DNA of 64,000 nt from Pseudopyrenochaeta lycopersici (GCA_003313425.1 NHZP01000027.1:558001-622000), one strand, 5' to 3'. Numbered from the stretch's first letter, positions 36,682 through 46,930 are shown. The notes: generated by a model not told the origin, from the sequence alone. Translations and numbers: made by a program.

Positions 36682-36821
36682 GTGCCCAAAGTGTCTGAAA
36701 CACCATAGATTCTATATGCTAGTCCCAATCGGGTGATTCTTGGCAATATTATCAATTCAATATCAATCTTGGGTCTGGATATCAATTCAATATCAATATC
36801 ACCCTTATCAATCAATATTGA

Positions 36822-36837
36822 ATTGCCGACAAGTCTG
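36822..36837 (-). repeat. right terminal inverted repeat of the hAT element
   Basis: 16 bp, the reverse complement of 34062-34077. The adjacent target duplication is at 36838-36845. Confidence 0.93.
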
Positions 36838-37351
36838 AATACCGCCGGAGCAGGACTTGGGGACGCAGGTGTTACCAACACAATCTTGACCGGATGGGCA
36901 GCACTTATTACCGCACCGAGGTCTATCATTGGAGCATTTGCAGGCGCTTGACTGGCAAGCAGTTCCGCTGGGGCACTAAAAATGTCTAAGCAGGACACGT
37001 AACCGCGAACGACAAAACTCACAATGGTTCCGCATTTTCCACAGTTTTTGTTGTCGCTGCGGGTCTCAACGCACGCTCCATTACATAGTTGCTTCGTGGG
37101 AGAGGTCTTGCGCGGGCCGCACTCATAACAAGGCCCTGAGCCGTGAGCAGCAGGAGAAGTACAGGCTCTCCCTAGGTTCCGGAAGCTGGCTGCACACCAT
37201 TTCGCGCAGACGCTATTGCCGCCGCCAGAGTGGGCCAGGGCCCAACGCCCGCACACTGCAAGGATGTTATTATGGTGTACTGTAGCGGGATGTGAGAGCA
37301 GTTGGCATAATCACCCAATAAGAGGAGAACGGACAACACGAATCGCGCCAT

Positions 37352-38657
37352 AGGAGGTAGCTTATGAAGACTATTCCGCAATGGATAAATGTTAGTTACA
37401 AAAATGTAAGCTAGAAGCTGGTCTCTGATAGCACAGTGATCTACAGGCAGAACTTCAAGTTATTGCGTTGAAGCCATATCACTGTGGAAGAGTAAACTAT
37501 AACGACGGAGGCAGGATGTGCTAAAGCCATACTCTATATAGCACACGCGATTCTGCAGCTCCGCAGGATGTTAATTGGTCCGGAAAGATTGGTCACAGAA
37601 GTTTGTTTGCTGAAAGGAAGGAGCCTTGGCGTATTGTTCGTGGCGTGGAGAAGTAGGATTAGTGTTTAGCTGGGCTGGAATTCTTACGTGCGGCATACCG
37701 TTTACTGGTCGGCGAACCAGCCACCAATACCTCGGCAACCGAATTTTTCGGATGCCACAGAGTCACTGCTTGAGATGGGCACTTTGTTTGAGGAGCACAA
37801 GCAGGAAATGAAGGGTTCAAATGTCCACATCTTGGCAATGGCGCAGACGCAGGTCGAACTGACCAATCAGTGGTCGACAAAAGGCGAAACAAGCTGGGGT
37901 GCCTGAGAGGTTGCTGCAAAGACTTCCTAACTACCAAGGCGCAACCTCGACACTACTAAGAAAGCGCGTAAAGACTTTGAGCATCTTACAATCGTTCACG
38001 ACCAAGCAAAAGGTGTAGATCTAGCTATTGCAAAAGTTTCCTAAAAGCTTTCTACTATCACTGCACACAATATCTTGCCGAGAATGTTGAACACGAGTTG
38101 AGAAGAAAAGCTGCGAAAGTATTCTAAGCTGCATGTCTAGTCAAGCCCAGGGCTGAATGTAAAGCGTATCTTAATCAGATCAAGTCACTTTATGCACCCG
38201 CGCGTTATTATCTAGTCCAGGTTAATCAAGAGCACCACGCAGCATTATATGCACTACGAGTTTATTCCCATGGATTAACGTACATGGCAAGCGAGCGGGC
38301 TATGTAAGCGAGCGGGCCACCCCACCAACTTTGCGCAACGGCATCAACTTCAATCAATTATGTCTCTACTAATTCAACCCCAACTAGCTCCTCGCGAGGC
38401 TAACGTTAATCTCGCAATCTTAGCTCTTAATCTAGATCAAATTTAGACTAAGTAAGTTGCTGTACAGACGTTTGAAGTCCCTTGAACCACGCTTTAGCGC
38501 TACTGCGCTACATATCGTGATAGATAAGGATAGCAGAGCTGTGGTGGTAGTAATGCTTAGCAAGGCACTACACTATCTAGGGCTGCATGCCGTTCTCTGT
38601 CTCTGGAAACGATCGTTATATCTCTTCCCAACGCCACCCATTCTAGACGTTCACGGC

Positions 38658-38659
<2 letters not shown>
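37352..38659. other. stretch without a supportable gene
   Basis: It contains the presumed promoter of the cysteine-rich gene and a plus-strand frame near 37770-37906 (MGTLFEEHKQEMKGSNVHIL). That frame looks like real old coding sequence but is too short to identify. Confidence 0.3.
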
Positions 38660-38709
<50 letters not shown>

Positions 38710-38717
38710 GTGTGTGT
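38660..38717. repeat. (GT)n microsatellite
   Basis: An almost pure GT dinucleotide run of about 58 bp, interrupted by a single TGCG. It inflates a spurious Cys-Val open frame at 38457-38762. Confidence 0.95.
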
Positions 38718-39030
38718 TCTATTATGGCCATGCACCCTAGCAAGTACATGGGGAAGCATTAACAACGGTGCGAGTGAATAACTAGGAGCGATTCCAATAG
38801 CATGGTGCGGGATTTAATTCAATATCAACAACCAGTATACACCTATGATGGATACCGAAATCTCCATAACACTGAAATAGACGTCCAAGACTATGTTCGC
38901 TACGTGAGAGTGTCTGCAGAGCTGCACGTCAATTTTCATCAAATCCATACTTTGAGAAAAAATACAGACTCAGACACACTTCATTCCTGAGGTGAATGGC
39001 CAACAGCGGTACGGAACTTCCATTTCCTGG
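38718..39030. other. intergenic stretch, nothing recognised
   Basis: Downstream of the 919-aa gene (minus strand); presumably holds its 3' end. A short frame at 38802-38990 has no motif. Confidence 0.3.
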
Positions 39031-41790
39031 CTAATTACCACTGAGCTCAGTATCCACAGTCCTCAATCTCTTCAATGGTTGCGCTTCGCTGGTCCTCGTC
39101 ACCAAACCTTGCAACGAAGCCTCTTTCGGTCTGGATTTGGCTGCATTGGCTGTTCTATTGATTATCCAGCGATCATGGTTCAAATCATCAATCCCATTCG
39201 ACACCTCCATCCGGAAAGCCTCTTTTAGAGCGCAGTCCATGCAAGCGCCGCCATGGTTTGCTAGTGCGACACAATGAAGGGCTAATGCTAATGCAACATG
39301 ATACTTGAAGTATGTATCTAAGCCGAACGAACAGTGATAGGTAGATGGAAGACTGGGGTTCGTCTTCTCAGAGTATTCCTGATATTCTGTGGGTGCTGCA
39401 ATTTCGAAACCTTGTTCATTCCAGTCGGCTTGCTGGATGACTTCGCTCTCGGTCGGAGTGCGGTTATTGTCCGGTGGCGGAGAAGCGGTGGACCAGCGGC
39501 CTAAAAGGTCTTCGAATGGATACGTTTTCAACGTCCGAGGAAGATGCGGAGATTGCACGACTGGACCTTTCGCGTGGTTACATATCACAGTGGGCACTTG
39601 CTGAGAAAGTTTCAGCATAGCAATGCTCGGGTCTATCAAACGGGAATGGGTGCCGCATGATACTCGCATGAGCAATTTATACAGACTTGGTCCGTCCGAA
39701 ACAAGAATGTAGTCGCTGCTGACCTCAGAGTGATCCGTCGGTATGGTTATTTTGCTGTCTGGGGGTTCTTGCTGCTTCGGAAAGCGTTCGACGAAATCCG
39801 ATGTTTCCTCTGTCTCTAATGTTTGGACCACGGCTGTTTCTGCTTCCACCGGCTGGAATTGACAGCTCCCATCAAATCTTTTCACGATGACGCCAATCCT
39901 ACCTCTCGTCACGACGATCCCAAAGCAACCCTTTGTGGAAATGGGAATGGCGAGGTCGAGCCACGGTGCAATAACGGCCAAATCTCCGAATTGCACGGCC
40001 ACTGTGGTTGCAGTGAGGACTCCTGTGTCTGAGAAAAAGGCCTTCTCGCTGTAGTGCATATCTCTACTCACGCTCCCATCAAGATCCTCGAGAGGGGCGC
40101 ACCCGAGAACGACTCGGCTGGCTGTGTCGAGCCACGCATGCCAGTTGATGGCCTGTCGCCCTGGGTTGACTGCGTCTAGCAAAATTCGAGATACGCCAAA
40201 GTCGTCCAATTCGATCTTCAAGGAAGATATCGCGGATGAATCAGGGGCCCCTAACGCATCAGCGATTGCGTGAGCTATATAAAACAGAACTTCGTGGAGA
40301 ACAATGCGCTGGAGGCATCCCTTATTGGATTGGAACTTCGGTTTCGGTAATCTGCAAATGTGACAGTTACAGCTTTGTCTGACCTTTGCCAGAAGATCCC
40401 GGAGAATGGGGAAATAGTTCAGGAGCTTTGCAGGTTCGTATTCATCGTCGTTCTCCTCACTTGCTGCTGACTCGTCGACCATGTCCTCGTCTGAATGCTC
40501 AGAATCAAGCCATTCTTCAAGAGTTGGCGCTTTCTGATACATGAATATGACGGATGCAGCATCTTCATCTATATCCCAATCCATGTTTCTAATGAGAGGC
40601 ACCTTGGCCACGACATGGGCGACAGTGAGAGTCTTGCCCCGGGATTTGATATCGTGCAAAACTTTGAAAGACAATTGATTAGCGTCCACATCTTTGTCGA
40701 TGCTGCAGTCGAGCAACCAGGTCATAATTCTCTTAGCGGTAGATCGGGTGCGAAGCTTGAGACTGCGAGAAACTGCGCTTCCTGTATATGACACAGGACT
40801 CTTGTAGAGTGGTTGTCGTGCTCGTGGGACGCTTTCCAATGTCATCTGGGTGTCGTACATCCCGAACATCATGTGAGCCTCAAACTTGCTGCCCACTACG
40901 GTGTACATTTTAAAAGTGGGTTTCTCTGAGTCGGATTTGCATTTGCTTTCCGGATCGCAGAACCTTTTCGTTCGGAGTTCAATATGCTTCTCATCTCCTC
41001 CAAAGGTTTCTTCATATACCGTGGCTCCACTAACAACCACGCGCAGTTTGCCATGAAAGTGCAGTACAAGCCATAGTGTAAGATTGGTGAGTAGGTGCTC
41101 GCTTTCAATGATCACTTGAGTTGGACTGTCGCGTAACTTGCTCATCGCCAAGCCCAGCGTATGGCTTTCAAGATGGTGTCCGCGGGAACAAATATTCTGA
41201 AGCTCCTTTGGTAACTGAAGAACACCGCTTGACGTTTGCTCAAGTCCAAGAGAATTGACCACGTTGCACCAGATGCTGGATACGATTTTATCGATGACGG
41301 GCTTAATCTCCAGACGCATCGGATGGTGGGCTAATCGGTACTCAGATAGTGGCTGTTGGCCGCCAGTAAGGCTGGACTGCATGACGAAAGCGCAAAGCAC
41401 ATCTGAGATAAAACCCTCGCTGTGGTACTCAAAGAGGCAGGAAATGGTTGAAGTCATCCACCTGACGTGGCTATCTCTTGACAGATAGCGACCAAGGGAG
41501 CCATGAGGCTGAGCGAAGAGCGGTCCGACAGCCCTAACCTGCGAAGCGTCGAGCACCATCGCGAAGAACTCCTGCCCTATGGCATTTGGCTGAACGAGGT
41601 CCCGTGCTACTTTCAGGTAGGATTGAAGCTGCCAGTGGCTCAGCTTTTCTCGCTCGAGCCAGCGACCGAACTCCAGTGCCAGCTGATACATTGGACTGGC
41701 CTGGTTAGATAGTTCGCCCAGCACGTTCAGTAGGTCGATGCTGCGAGCGGCGACATCTAAGCCTCGAGCGACAAGATCTTTATTCGACAT
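39031..41790 (-). CDS. large conserved-looking fungal protein of unknown function (919 aa)
   Basis: A single uninterrupted frame. I chose ATG 41790 (MSNKDLVARG), because the further upstream open frame (to 42030) is low-complexity and crosses a likely 43-bp leader intron (GTAAGTTC at 41859, TAG at 41817). Residues 1-180 are helical, with FGRWLEREKLSHWQLQSYLK and DSHVRWMTSTISCLFEY. Residues 425-452 form an acidic stretch rich in Asp/Glu/Ser. It is followed by a compact cysteine cluster CNCHIC (474-479, plus C492) that might bind zinc. A hydrophobic helix VLFYIAHAIADALG follows. No signal peptide or known catalytic motif. The absence of stops over 2.7 kb, amid many broken genes, argues for selection. 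It resembles a group of large Pezizomycotina proteins of unknown function, from memory only. No function is proposed. Confidence 0.8.
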   Translation of the reverse strand: MSNKDLVARGLDVAARSIDLLNVLGELSNQASPMYQLALEFGRWLEREKLSHWQLQSYLKVARDLVQPNAIGQEFFAMVLDASQVRAVGPLFAQPHGSLGRYLSRDSHVRWMTSTISCLFEYHSEGFISDVLCAFVMQSSLTGGQQPLSEYRLAHHPMRLEIKPVIDKIVSSIWCNVVNSLGLEQTSSGVLQLPKELQNICSRGHHLESHTLGLAMSKLRDSPTQVIIESEHLLTNLTLWLVLHFHGKLRVVVSGATVYEETFGGDEKHIELRTKRFCDPESKCKSDSEKPTFKMYTVVGSKFEAHMMFGMYDTQMTLESVPRARQPLYKSPVSYTGSAVSRSLKLRTRSTAKRIMTWLLDCSIDKDVDANQLSFKVLHDIKSRGKTLTVAHVVAKVPLIRNMDWDIDEDAASVIFMYQKAPTLEEWLDSEHSDEDMVDESAASEENDDEYEPAKLLNYFPILRDLLAKVRQSCNCHICRLPKPKFQSNKGCLQRIVLHEVLFYIAHAIADALGAPDSSAISSLKIELDDFGVSRILLDAVNPGRQAINWHAWLDTASRVVLGCAPLEDLDGSVSRDMHYSEKAFFSDTGVLTATTVAVQFGDLAVIAPWLDLAIPISTKGCFGIVVTRGRIGVIVKRFDGSCQFQPVEAETAVVQTLETEETSDFVERFPKQQEPPDSKITIPTDHSEVSSDYILVSDGPSLYKLLMRVSCGTHSRLIDPSIAMLKLSQQVPTVICNHAKGPVVQSPHLPRTLKTYPFEDLLGRWSTASPPPDNNRTPTESEVIQQADWNEQGFEIAAPTEYQEYSEKTNPSLPSTYHCSFGLDTYFKYHVALALALHCVALANHGGACMDCALKEAFRMEVSNGIDDLNHDRWIINRTANAAKSRPKEASLQGLVTRTSEAQPLKRLRTVDTELSGN

Positions 41791-42183
41791 CTTCGATTTT
41801 CGGCTCAGTAGTCTAACTATGATAAACCACGTGCCGTCGTCAAACAGGAATGAACTTACTCCGAGAGAACAGTTGAGTGAGATTTGTAATGTTGAGCCAG
41901 AGAGAGACGGAAGCGCGCCCTCTGGTGAACGCCAGCCTGGGCTCGCCGATGCAGCCTTGCACCGCCCCGAACCCCCCGCAGGCAAAAAAAGAAATATCGC
42001 TAACGTGTTCCACCAGTCAAGCGGCCACACCAGTCACCGGGCAGAATCAACGCGCCTCCACGCGTTTGAACAGCTACTATGGCAACACAACATTCCCAGC
42101 AGCTCCTTGTCTAGTGTCACCCCAATGGTCTTGACCTGCTCTCTGCCTGCATATTGATATTGAGTGAGGCGAATGAAGGACGT
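41791..42183. other. upstream region of the 919-aa gene
   Basis: It includes the possible leader intron 41859-41817 (minus strand) and the presumed promoter. Nothing else recognised. Confidence 0.3.
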
Positions 42184-42820
42184 CTAAACTGCTTCGATTT
42201 CTGCTCGCTGTCCGTTGCTGCCTTTGTAGCCCAACGTGAGCCCGTTAACGAGCATACAACCCTGCCGGTCCGCCGCTAGCCGCAACCGACGCTCATGCCT
42301 GGAAAGATGGGAGAGATACTGAACCATGTCAGGCAGCGCCCGGAGCGAGCCGATGATCTCTTTTGATCGCCGCAGGGTCGCTCCTGACTCTCGATGCTGC
42401 TGTTCTATCGTCACTTTCATGCTCATAATGAGCTCCGGCAAACCCTCTGGCCTGCTGCTGCCCCCTGCTCGTTCAGGCGAGACAGACTCGCGTCCGATTG
42501 CGAACGGCGGTAGATCATCTCGTGTCGGCTACATCGCGTCTGATAGCCCTTCGTCCTGCGATGGTTGCAATCCTGTAGCTCCGTTGTCTCTCCGTGCCGC
42601 TTGTAGTGCCATTGTCTGTGTTCGCGGGTCTCGAGCATCGTTGCATTCGGCTTTTGTGTGCGTCCTCTGGGTAGGGCCGAAGGCAGCGTTGACGGGATGC
42701 AGCCAAAGGTTCTAGCGTGGCACCTGAACCCTGCCAGCGTGAACACCCCGCACCGCATTGGTCCGCGATGGCGGGTTTGGCCAGCAAGGCGTCGGGATCG
42801 AGCCACATGGTCATCCAGTT
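42184..42820 (-). pseudogene. unrecognised charged protein, probably frameshifted
   Basis: A minus-strand frame begins near 42814 (MTMWLDPDALLAKPAIAD) and ends at a TGA near 42515. Shifting by one base at that point gives a continuous frame DLPPFAIGRESVSPERAGG ... ELIMSMKVTIEQQHRE ... LSHLSRHERRLRLAADRQG, to a stop at 42184. The second half is helical and basic. I do not recognise it. A one-base frameshift in one gene is the simplest reading, but the coding status is uncertain. Confidence 0.3.
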
Positions 42821-43439
42821 ACTCGGGCCCTAACGTATTTTCCGGTATCTTGACCATCCCTGCATCTTGACCACGCATCAAAAATCAAAGGCCGGAATTT
42901 AAAATGATCTTACTCCACAACAGATTAATCAATTGATATAAAAGTTTGTAGCCTCATAGAATAGATCTTGAGAAGCTGCCAAATATTATTATTTAGTCTA
43001 AAAATTCGCCATGGAGGAGCAATTTTGCGCCCGGTCCTCGAAACTCTCAAAACCTGCCCATCCTGGTTTGATCCACTGCGACCTGGTCCACAAACCTCTT
43101 CAGATGAATTTGCCGTAGTAGACCGATTCTTTGAAGCCTGCCCCTGCTTGGATCGCTTTCCCAGGCGCTTCTGCGTGTTCCTGGAGTGTGTCTTGCGCCT
43201 TTATATAGCTAGTTTTCCCGCATCTTCTCCGCTCCGCTTTCTCCGACCCTCTCGCTCAGCAGCTGATTGAGCCTTCTTTTCCAGTTGAACTTGCCTCAAA
43301 AGAAGTTCTGCATCTTTTCGCTCTTCCTTCTGTTTTACAGCATGTTCGCGTTTCTTTGCCTCTCTTTCTCGTGCCTTTTCCGCCTTTTCCTGTGCTTTCT
43401 CCTCTTTCTCTCGCGCCTTCTGGATCCTCCTTTCCTCTG
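42821..43439. other. intergenic stretch, nothing recognised
   Basis: Pyrimidine-rich from about 43200, with a Phe/Leu/Ser-rich open frame (43267-43455) that looks like low-complexity sequence rather than a gene. It may be the 5' region of the Tc1-like fragment. Confidence 0.3.
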
Positions 43440-43778
43440 CGACGGACTTTTGTAACTAGTACAACAGCAGATAAACCTCGCAGCGGCCGACCACCTCTTC
43501 TATCACTTCATCAGAAAATGATCATCTATCGCAAAGCACGCGCACAGCCTAAAATTAAGTACAATGAGCTAGCTAAAGCCGTAGTAGTTGTGAATCAAGA
43601 CCACACCTCAACGAAGCCACCTAGCAGATCTACATTGTATCAATATCTTAAAAGACAAGGCCTCACTAAATCTCCTTGTAAAAAGCGTCCTAAGCTGAAC
43701 CACGCGCATGCGTTGAGGCGCCTTACTGAGGTAGACGGCGTAACGAGCCACCCCTCCTTAATAACAACAAAACTTTAA
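43440..43778 (+). pseudogene. Tc1/mariner transposase N-terminal fragment
   Basis: The frame reads RTFVTSTTADKPRSGRPPLL, then IIYRKARAQPKIKYNELAKA, SRSTLYQYLKRQGLTKSPCK and KRPKLNHAHALRRL. This is the paired helix-turn-helix DNA-binding region with the GRPP linker of Tc1-type transposases, ending in the RPKL-xxHA-xxR block that precedes the DDE domain. The catalytic domain is absent. At about 43770 composition changes abruptly to AT-rich sequence belonging to a different (pogo) element. Unlike that neighbour, the fragment is not RIP-eroded, perhaps because it is short. Confidence 0.7.
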
Positions 43779-45960
43779 TAAGCAATACCTTTACTAATAT
43801 AAGCTTAATTAAAGCTGTAATTATAGCTATAGAATTACTAAAGCCTAAAGAAAAATTTAGTTATTAAGAAATTATAAAAAAGTATTATTATAACTATAGA
43901 ACGCTTACGTAGAGATACTAAGGAGTATTAAGCTTACGTAATACTAAAGTAGAAAATTAATAAGCTCTCCACTTTTATTAAGAGTAAGAGCTCTTATACT
44001 ATATTAAACGCCTTATAGAGTAAAGCTTACCTCCTACTAAGCCTATAATATAACTAGGGTAGCAAATGGATATAGGTTGGGGTTGGGTTGGGTTTGATTA
44101 CATAAGACCCGTACCCAACCCAGCTCTATACCCATTTTTATACGCTAGTAATAGGTATAGGTTGAGGTTACTGTAAATGGGTTGAGGTTAGGGTTAGGGT
44201 TATTAGCCTAGGGTACGTCTGGGTCTGACTAATCACGTCTTTTTTATATTAGGTCTAATACTAACTAATATGTATCTAAAATAGCTAGTTATGTTACTAA
44301 TTATAGTAAATTATTATTATTACTAAGTAACCCTAGTAGGTACCTGTAACTAAACCTAAACCTATACGTGTATAACCTTAGCCTTAACCCAACCTAGAGT
44401 CCGTGCGACCTAACTAAAACCTATACCCTTAGTCCGTGCGACCTTACCCTTAACCTAACCCACTTATCTATAACCCTATACCCAACCTATACCTATAGCG
44501 GGTACCCGTAACCTATTTGCTACCCTAAATATAACGTTTTAGCTCATAAATTATAAAAAAAAGCTTAGTATATACTAAAGTTAATTACTATATTAAGAAT
44601 TATATAGTTAAGCTTATCTTAAATTAGGTAACTAGAATAAATTAATTACGCTACTAAGCTAATTTAGAGGTAAAGTATACTTTATACTTTAATCTCTTAC
44701 GTAATAAGATTAGCTAATATAATATTAAGTCTTATAATATATATAATATAAATAAGAAAAACTTTATACTAAGAGTAGTTGCTAAGTTAAAAAGAGTATT
44801 TAGTAGAAAGCTATATAAGAAGCGTAAGATTAAGGCTTATATCTAAGACAATAGTTAAGAGTAGATAATACTACTAGCCTGCGTATACACTAACAGATCT
44901 ACCCTTAAGCTTACTCTTATATATTAATTAGCTTTAAGCTTAATTTAAGACTTATAGTTATAAGCCTATAATCTTAAAGTTTATTAAGTCTTTTTTAGCT
45001 TTTTTACTTTAAGATACACTAATAAGAATATAACCCTAGTATAGCTTAAATAAGTATTTAATTATAAGATAAAAGTAAAAGCGTACTCTTCTTATAAGCT
45101 CTTTATCTTTAATAGCTATAAATCTTACTTTATAATAGATTGTATTAAGTACTGTAATTAAAATAAGTTCCTCTTTATATTATATCCTCTTTACTTAACT
45201 TATATACTTTAACTACTAGACATTATTATATTTAAGCCTCTCTTAATAGCTTACTTAAAGTAGATCTTAGTATTTATAGAGAGGTACTAAGGGCTTACTT
45301 TAATAAGTAAAAGAGACTTTTCTACTATTTATAGTAGCCTAAGAGAACTCCTTTAAAGAATTAACTATCTTTAAAGTATTTACAGCTACTAGCTTATTAC
45401 TTTTTAATCTTGAAGTAATACTTAAAAGATTTAGCCTTATTAAGGCTCTTAAAGTAATTTTAAGTAATAGTAACTTTTTAGCTTTAAGTACCCTAAACTA
45501 AAAGAAAACTAAAAGCTTACTACACTAAGTTATTAAGGATAGATAAGATCTATAAGCTTAAAAGCTAAGCTAAGCCTTCTACTTAATCTTAGTTTAGAAA
45601 ATACTACTTAAATATAAAGCTTACAGCCTTAGAGAGACTCTTATTAATAAAAGATAATATAAGACGTAAAGTAAAGTTTTACTATTAGAGTAGCCTAAAG
45701 AGTACTATAGTAGTACTATGTTCTAGTCTCTAAAAAAGTAAAAGAAGTATATAACTATTTATAGTAGTAAGAGCTGAAGAAAGAGTAAAAATAACTTTAA
45801 AAAATTAAAGAACTAAGCTCTATTAAGTAGGAAAGTAAGCTAAAGCTAAAGTAAAGGAGATTAGGTATACTATAAGGGCTGTAGCTAAGTTATTAAGAAT
45901 TTAAGAGAGAAAGAGAGAGCTTAAAAAGCTAAAGATTAAGCCTTTTAAGTAACTACTTAC
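43779..45960 (+). mobile_element. RIP-eroded Fot/pogo element (plus strand)
   Basis: Despite many TAA/TAG codons, the plus strand keeps a pogo-family transposase outline. The N-terminal HTH reads IKAVIIAIELLKPKEKFSY. From about 44800 the DDE region reads RVVAKLKRVFSRKLY, LLACVYTNRSTLKLTLIY, FIFNSYKSYFIIDCIKYCN and LLDIIIFKPLLIAYLK. A C-terminal region follows to about 45950. In good copies these correspond to blocks such as the DGHxSH motif and PPHxSHxLQPLD. A 473-bp MITE (44055-44527) is inserted between the HTH and the DDE parts. Exact ends and the TA duplication were not found. Confidence 0.7.
44055..44527. mobile_element. 473-bp hAT-type MITE with telomere-like internal repeats
   Basis: The ends are inverted TAGGGTAGCAAAT, bordered by a perfect 8-bp duplication AATATAAC (44047-44054 and 44528-44535). 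There is no coding capacity. The interior is richer in G/C than the host element. Its left half has GGTTGGGGTTGGGTTGGG and GGTTAGGGTTAGGGTTA; its right half has the complementary CCTAACCC/CCTATACC motifs. The halves therefore form a long imperfect inverted repeat. The size, ends and duplication are those of a non-autonomous hAT element. It inserted into an already present pogo copy. Confidence 0.85.
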
Positions 45961-46129
45961 CGTAGTTTACCCTGTTGTGCACAGGACGGCGTTATGCACG
46001 GTCTCGAACACCATAACCAGCAACAACTTAAGACTATTAAGCTTTATAACAAAGCTACTATCGCAATTTTTTTTAGTAGAGTACTCTATAGAGCTTATAA
46101 ATATTTATAGCTAAGGATATTTAATTAGA

Positions 46130-46930
46130 GGTTTAATTTTCTAGCCGCTGCGTAACTTAATAGCTAGTACGCCTAGTAGAGCTCTAAACAGCTCCTCGCT
46201 ACTATAAGGCCTTATAACCTCTCTTTTTCTAGAAATAGACTTTATAGTAGTTTTAAGACTACTCTTCTTTCCTTTTTAAGATAATCTAAGAGTTTATTTA
46301 AGTTATTTTACAGCCCTATAAGTAGCTTGCTTAGCAGCTTAATTAGTAGCTTAAGTAGCTCTCTACTTCTCTCTTAATAACCTAGCCTTAGCCCTAGCTA
46401 TACGCCTTAATGCGAGCTTAGTAGCCTTAATTTACTTTTACTATTTATACTCTTTTTTAGGCTTAAGCTTTTAGTATTAATATTACTCCTTCTTAAGTAT
46501 TCTAGCTACTTAGTAATTACGTGCCTCTTTAACTTTCTTAAGTAACTAGAATATAGTACTACTATAATAGTCCTTATCTTACTAAAATAAGAGGACCTTA
46601 CCTTACTTCTTACGCTCTCTTTTATACATAAGAGCGCCTCTTATAGCTATTACTTTATACTTAAAGATAAACTTCTTAGTATAAATGTAGTAAAAGATCC
46701 TACTAAGCTTTCTAGCTCTTTTATTCTTATAATTTATAATAACCTAATATACTAGAGCCTCTAGTTCTCTCTAATTCTTAGTACTTAGATTAGAAGACTT
46801 ACTATTACTTATAGTATCCTAGATAACTTACTTGGTATTAAACCTTTTAAGAATAACTTTAGGATTAAATAGTAATAAACTAGTTACTTTAAAAGCTTTA
46901 AGAATAGTGTAATGGGCTGCGCCCTTTAAG
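46130..46930 (-). mobile_element. Fot/pogo element C-terminal fragment (minus strand)
   Basis: The minus strand from 46930 downward reads KAFKVTSLLLFNPKVILKRF, then RKLSRIFYYIYTKKF, RGALMYKRERKK and ATKLALRRIARAKARLL, with TAG/TAA codons between. This is the charged C-terminal tail of a pogo-type transposase. It faces the plus-strand copy tail to tail, with about 170 bp between them. The catalytic part is missing; the fragment stops at about 46930 against unrelated sequence. Confidence 0.55.

Larger units (their letters stand above)
34062..36837 (+). mobile_element. hAT DNA transposon, apparently complete (2776 bp)
   Basis: The ends are perfect 16-bp inverted repeats CAGACTTGTCGGCAAT. The flanks are a perfect 8-bp duplication AATACCGC (34054-34061 and 36838-36845), as expected for hAT elements. 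The subterminal zones (34080-34180 and 36745-36825) are full of TATCAATATCAAT-like motifs on both sides, likely transposase binding sites. Between them lies one intact two-exon transposase gene. Base composition is normal with no RIP damage, so insertion was recent compared with the other elements here. It disrupts the cysteine-rich gene. Confidence 0.93.
33623..37351 (-). pseudogene. secreted cysteine-rich protein gene interrupted by a hAT element
   Basis: I model exon 1 at 37351-37315, exon 2 at 37255-37023, exon 3 at 36975-36838 continuing at 34053-33745 after the transposon, and exon 4 at 33688-33623. Introns are 59, 47 and 56 bp. Without the insertion this encodes 260 residues. The signal peptide is MARFVLSVLLLLVCGRWALA, formed only after splicing. 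The mature part is very cysteine-rich: CNGACVETRSDNKNCGKCG, then CPSGTACQSSACKC, then repeated CC-xxx-C-xxx-TCVP blocks, two of them preceded by GGIPKC. The NCGKCG-type block resembles Stig1-like modules; the CVP repeats occur in many extracellular fungal proteins. The insertion falls between Ile and Pro of one GGIPKC repeat, and removal of the element plus one duplication restores the frame. Function is unknown; an extracellular or wall role is likely. Exon 4 is the least certain part. Confidence 0.7.

Noticed and set aside
38457..38762. Open frame with a long Cys-Val repeat
   Set aside because: It is only the translation of the GT microsatellite.
43267..43455. Phe/Leu-rich 62-codon frame as a membrane protein
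   Set aside because: Pyrimidine-rich low-complexity DNA produces this composition; no other support.
44080..44210. GGTTAGGG-type repeats as a telomere or interstitial telomere scar
   Set aside because: They lie inside a 473-bp element with inverted ends and a perfect 8-bp duplication, and are mirrored in its other half, so they belong to a MITE.
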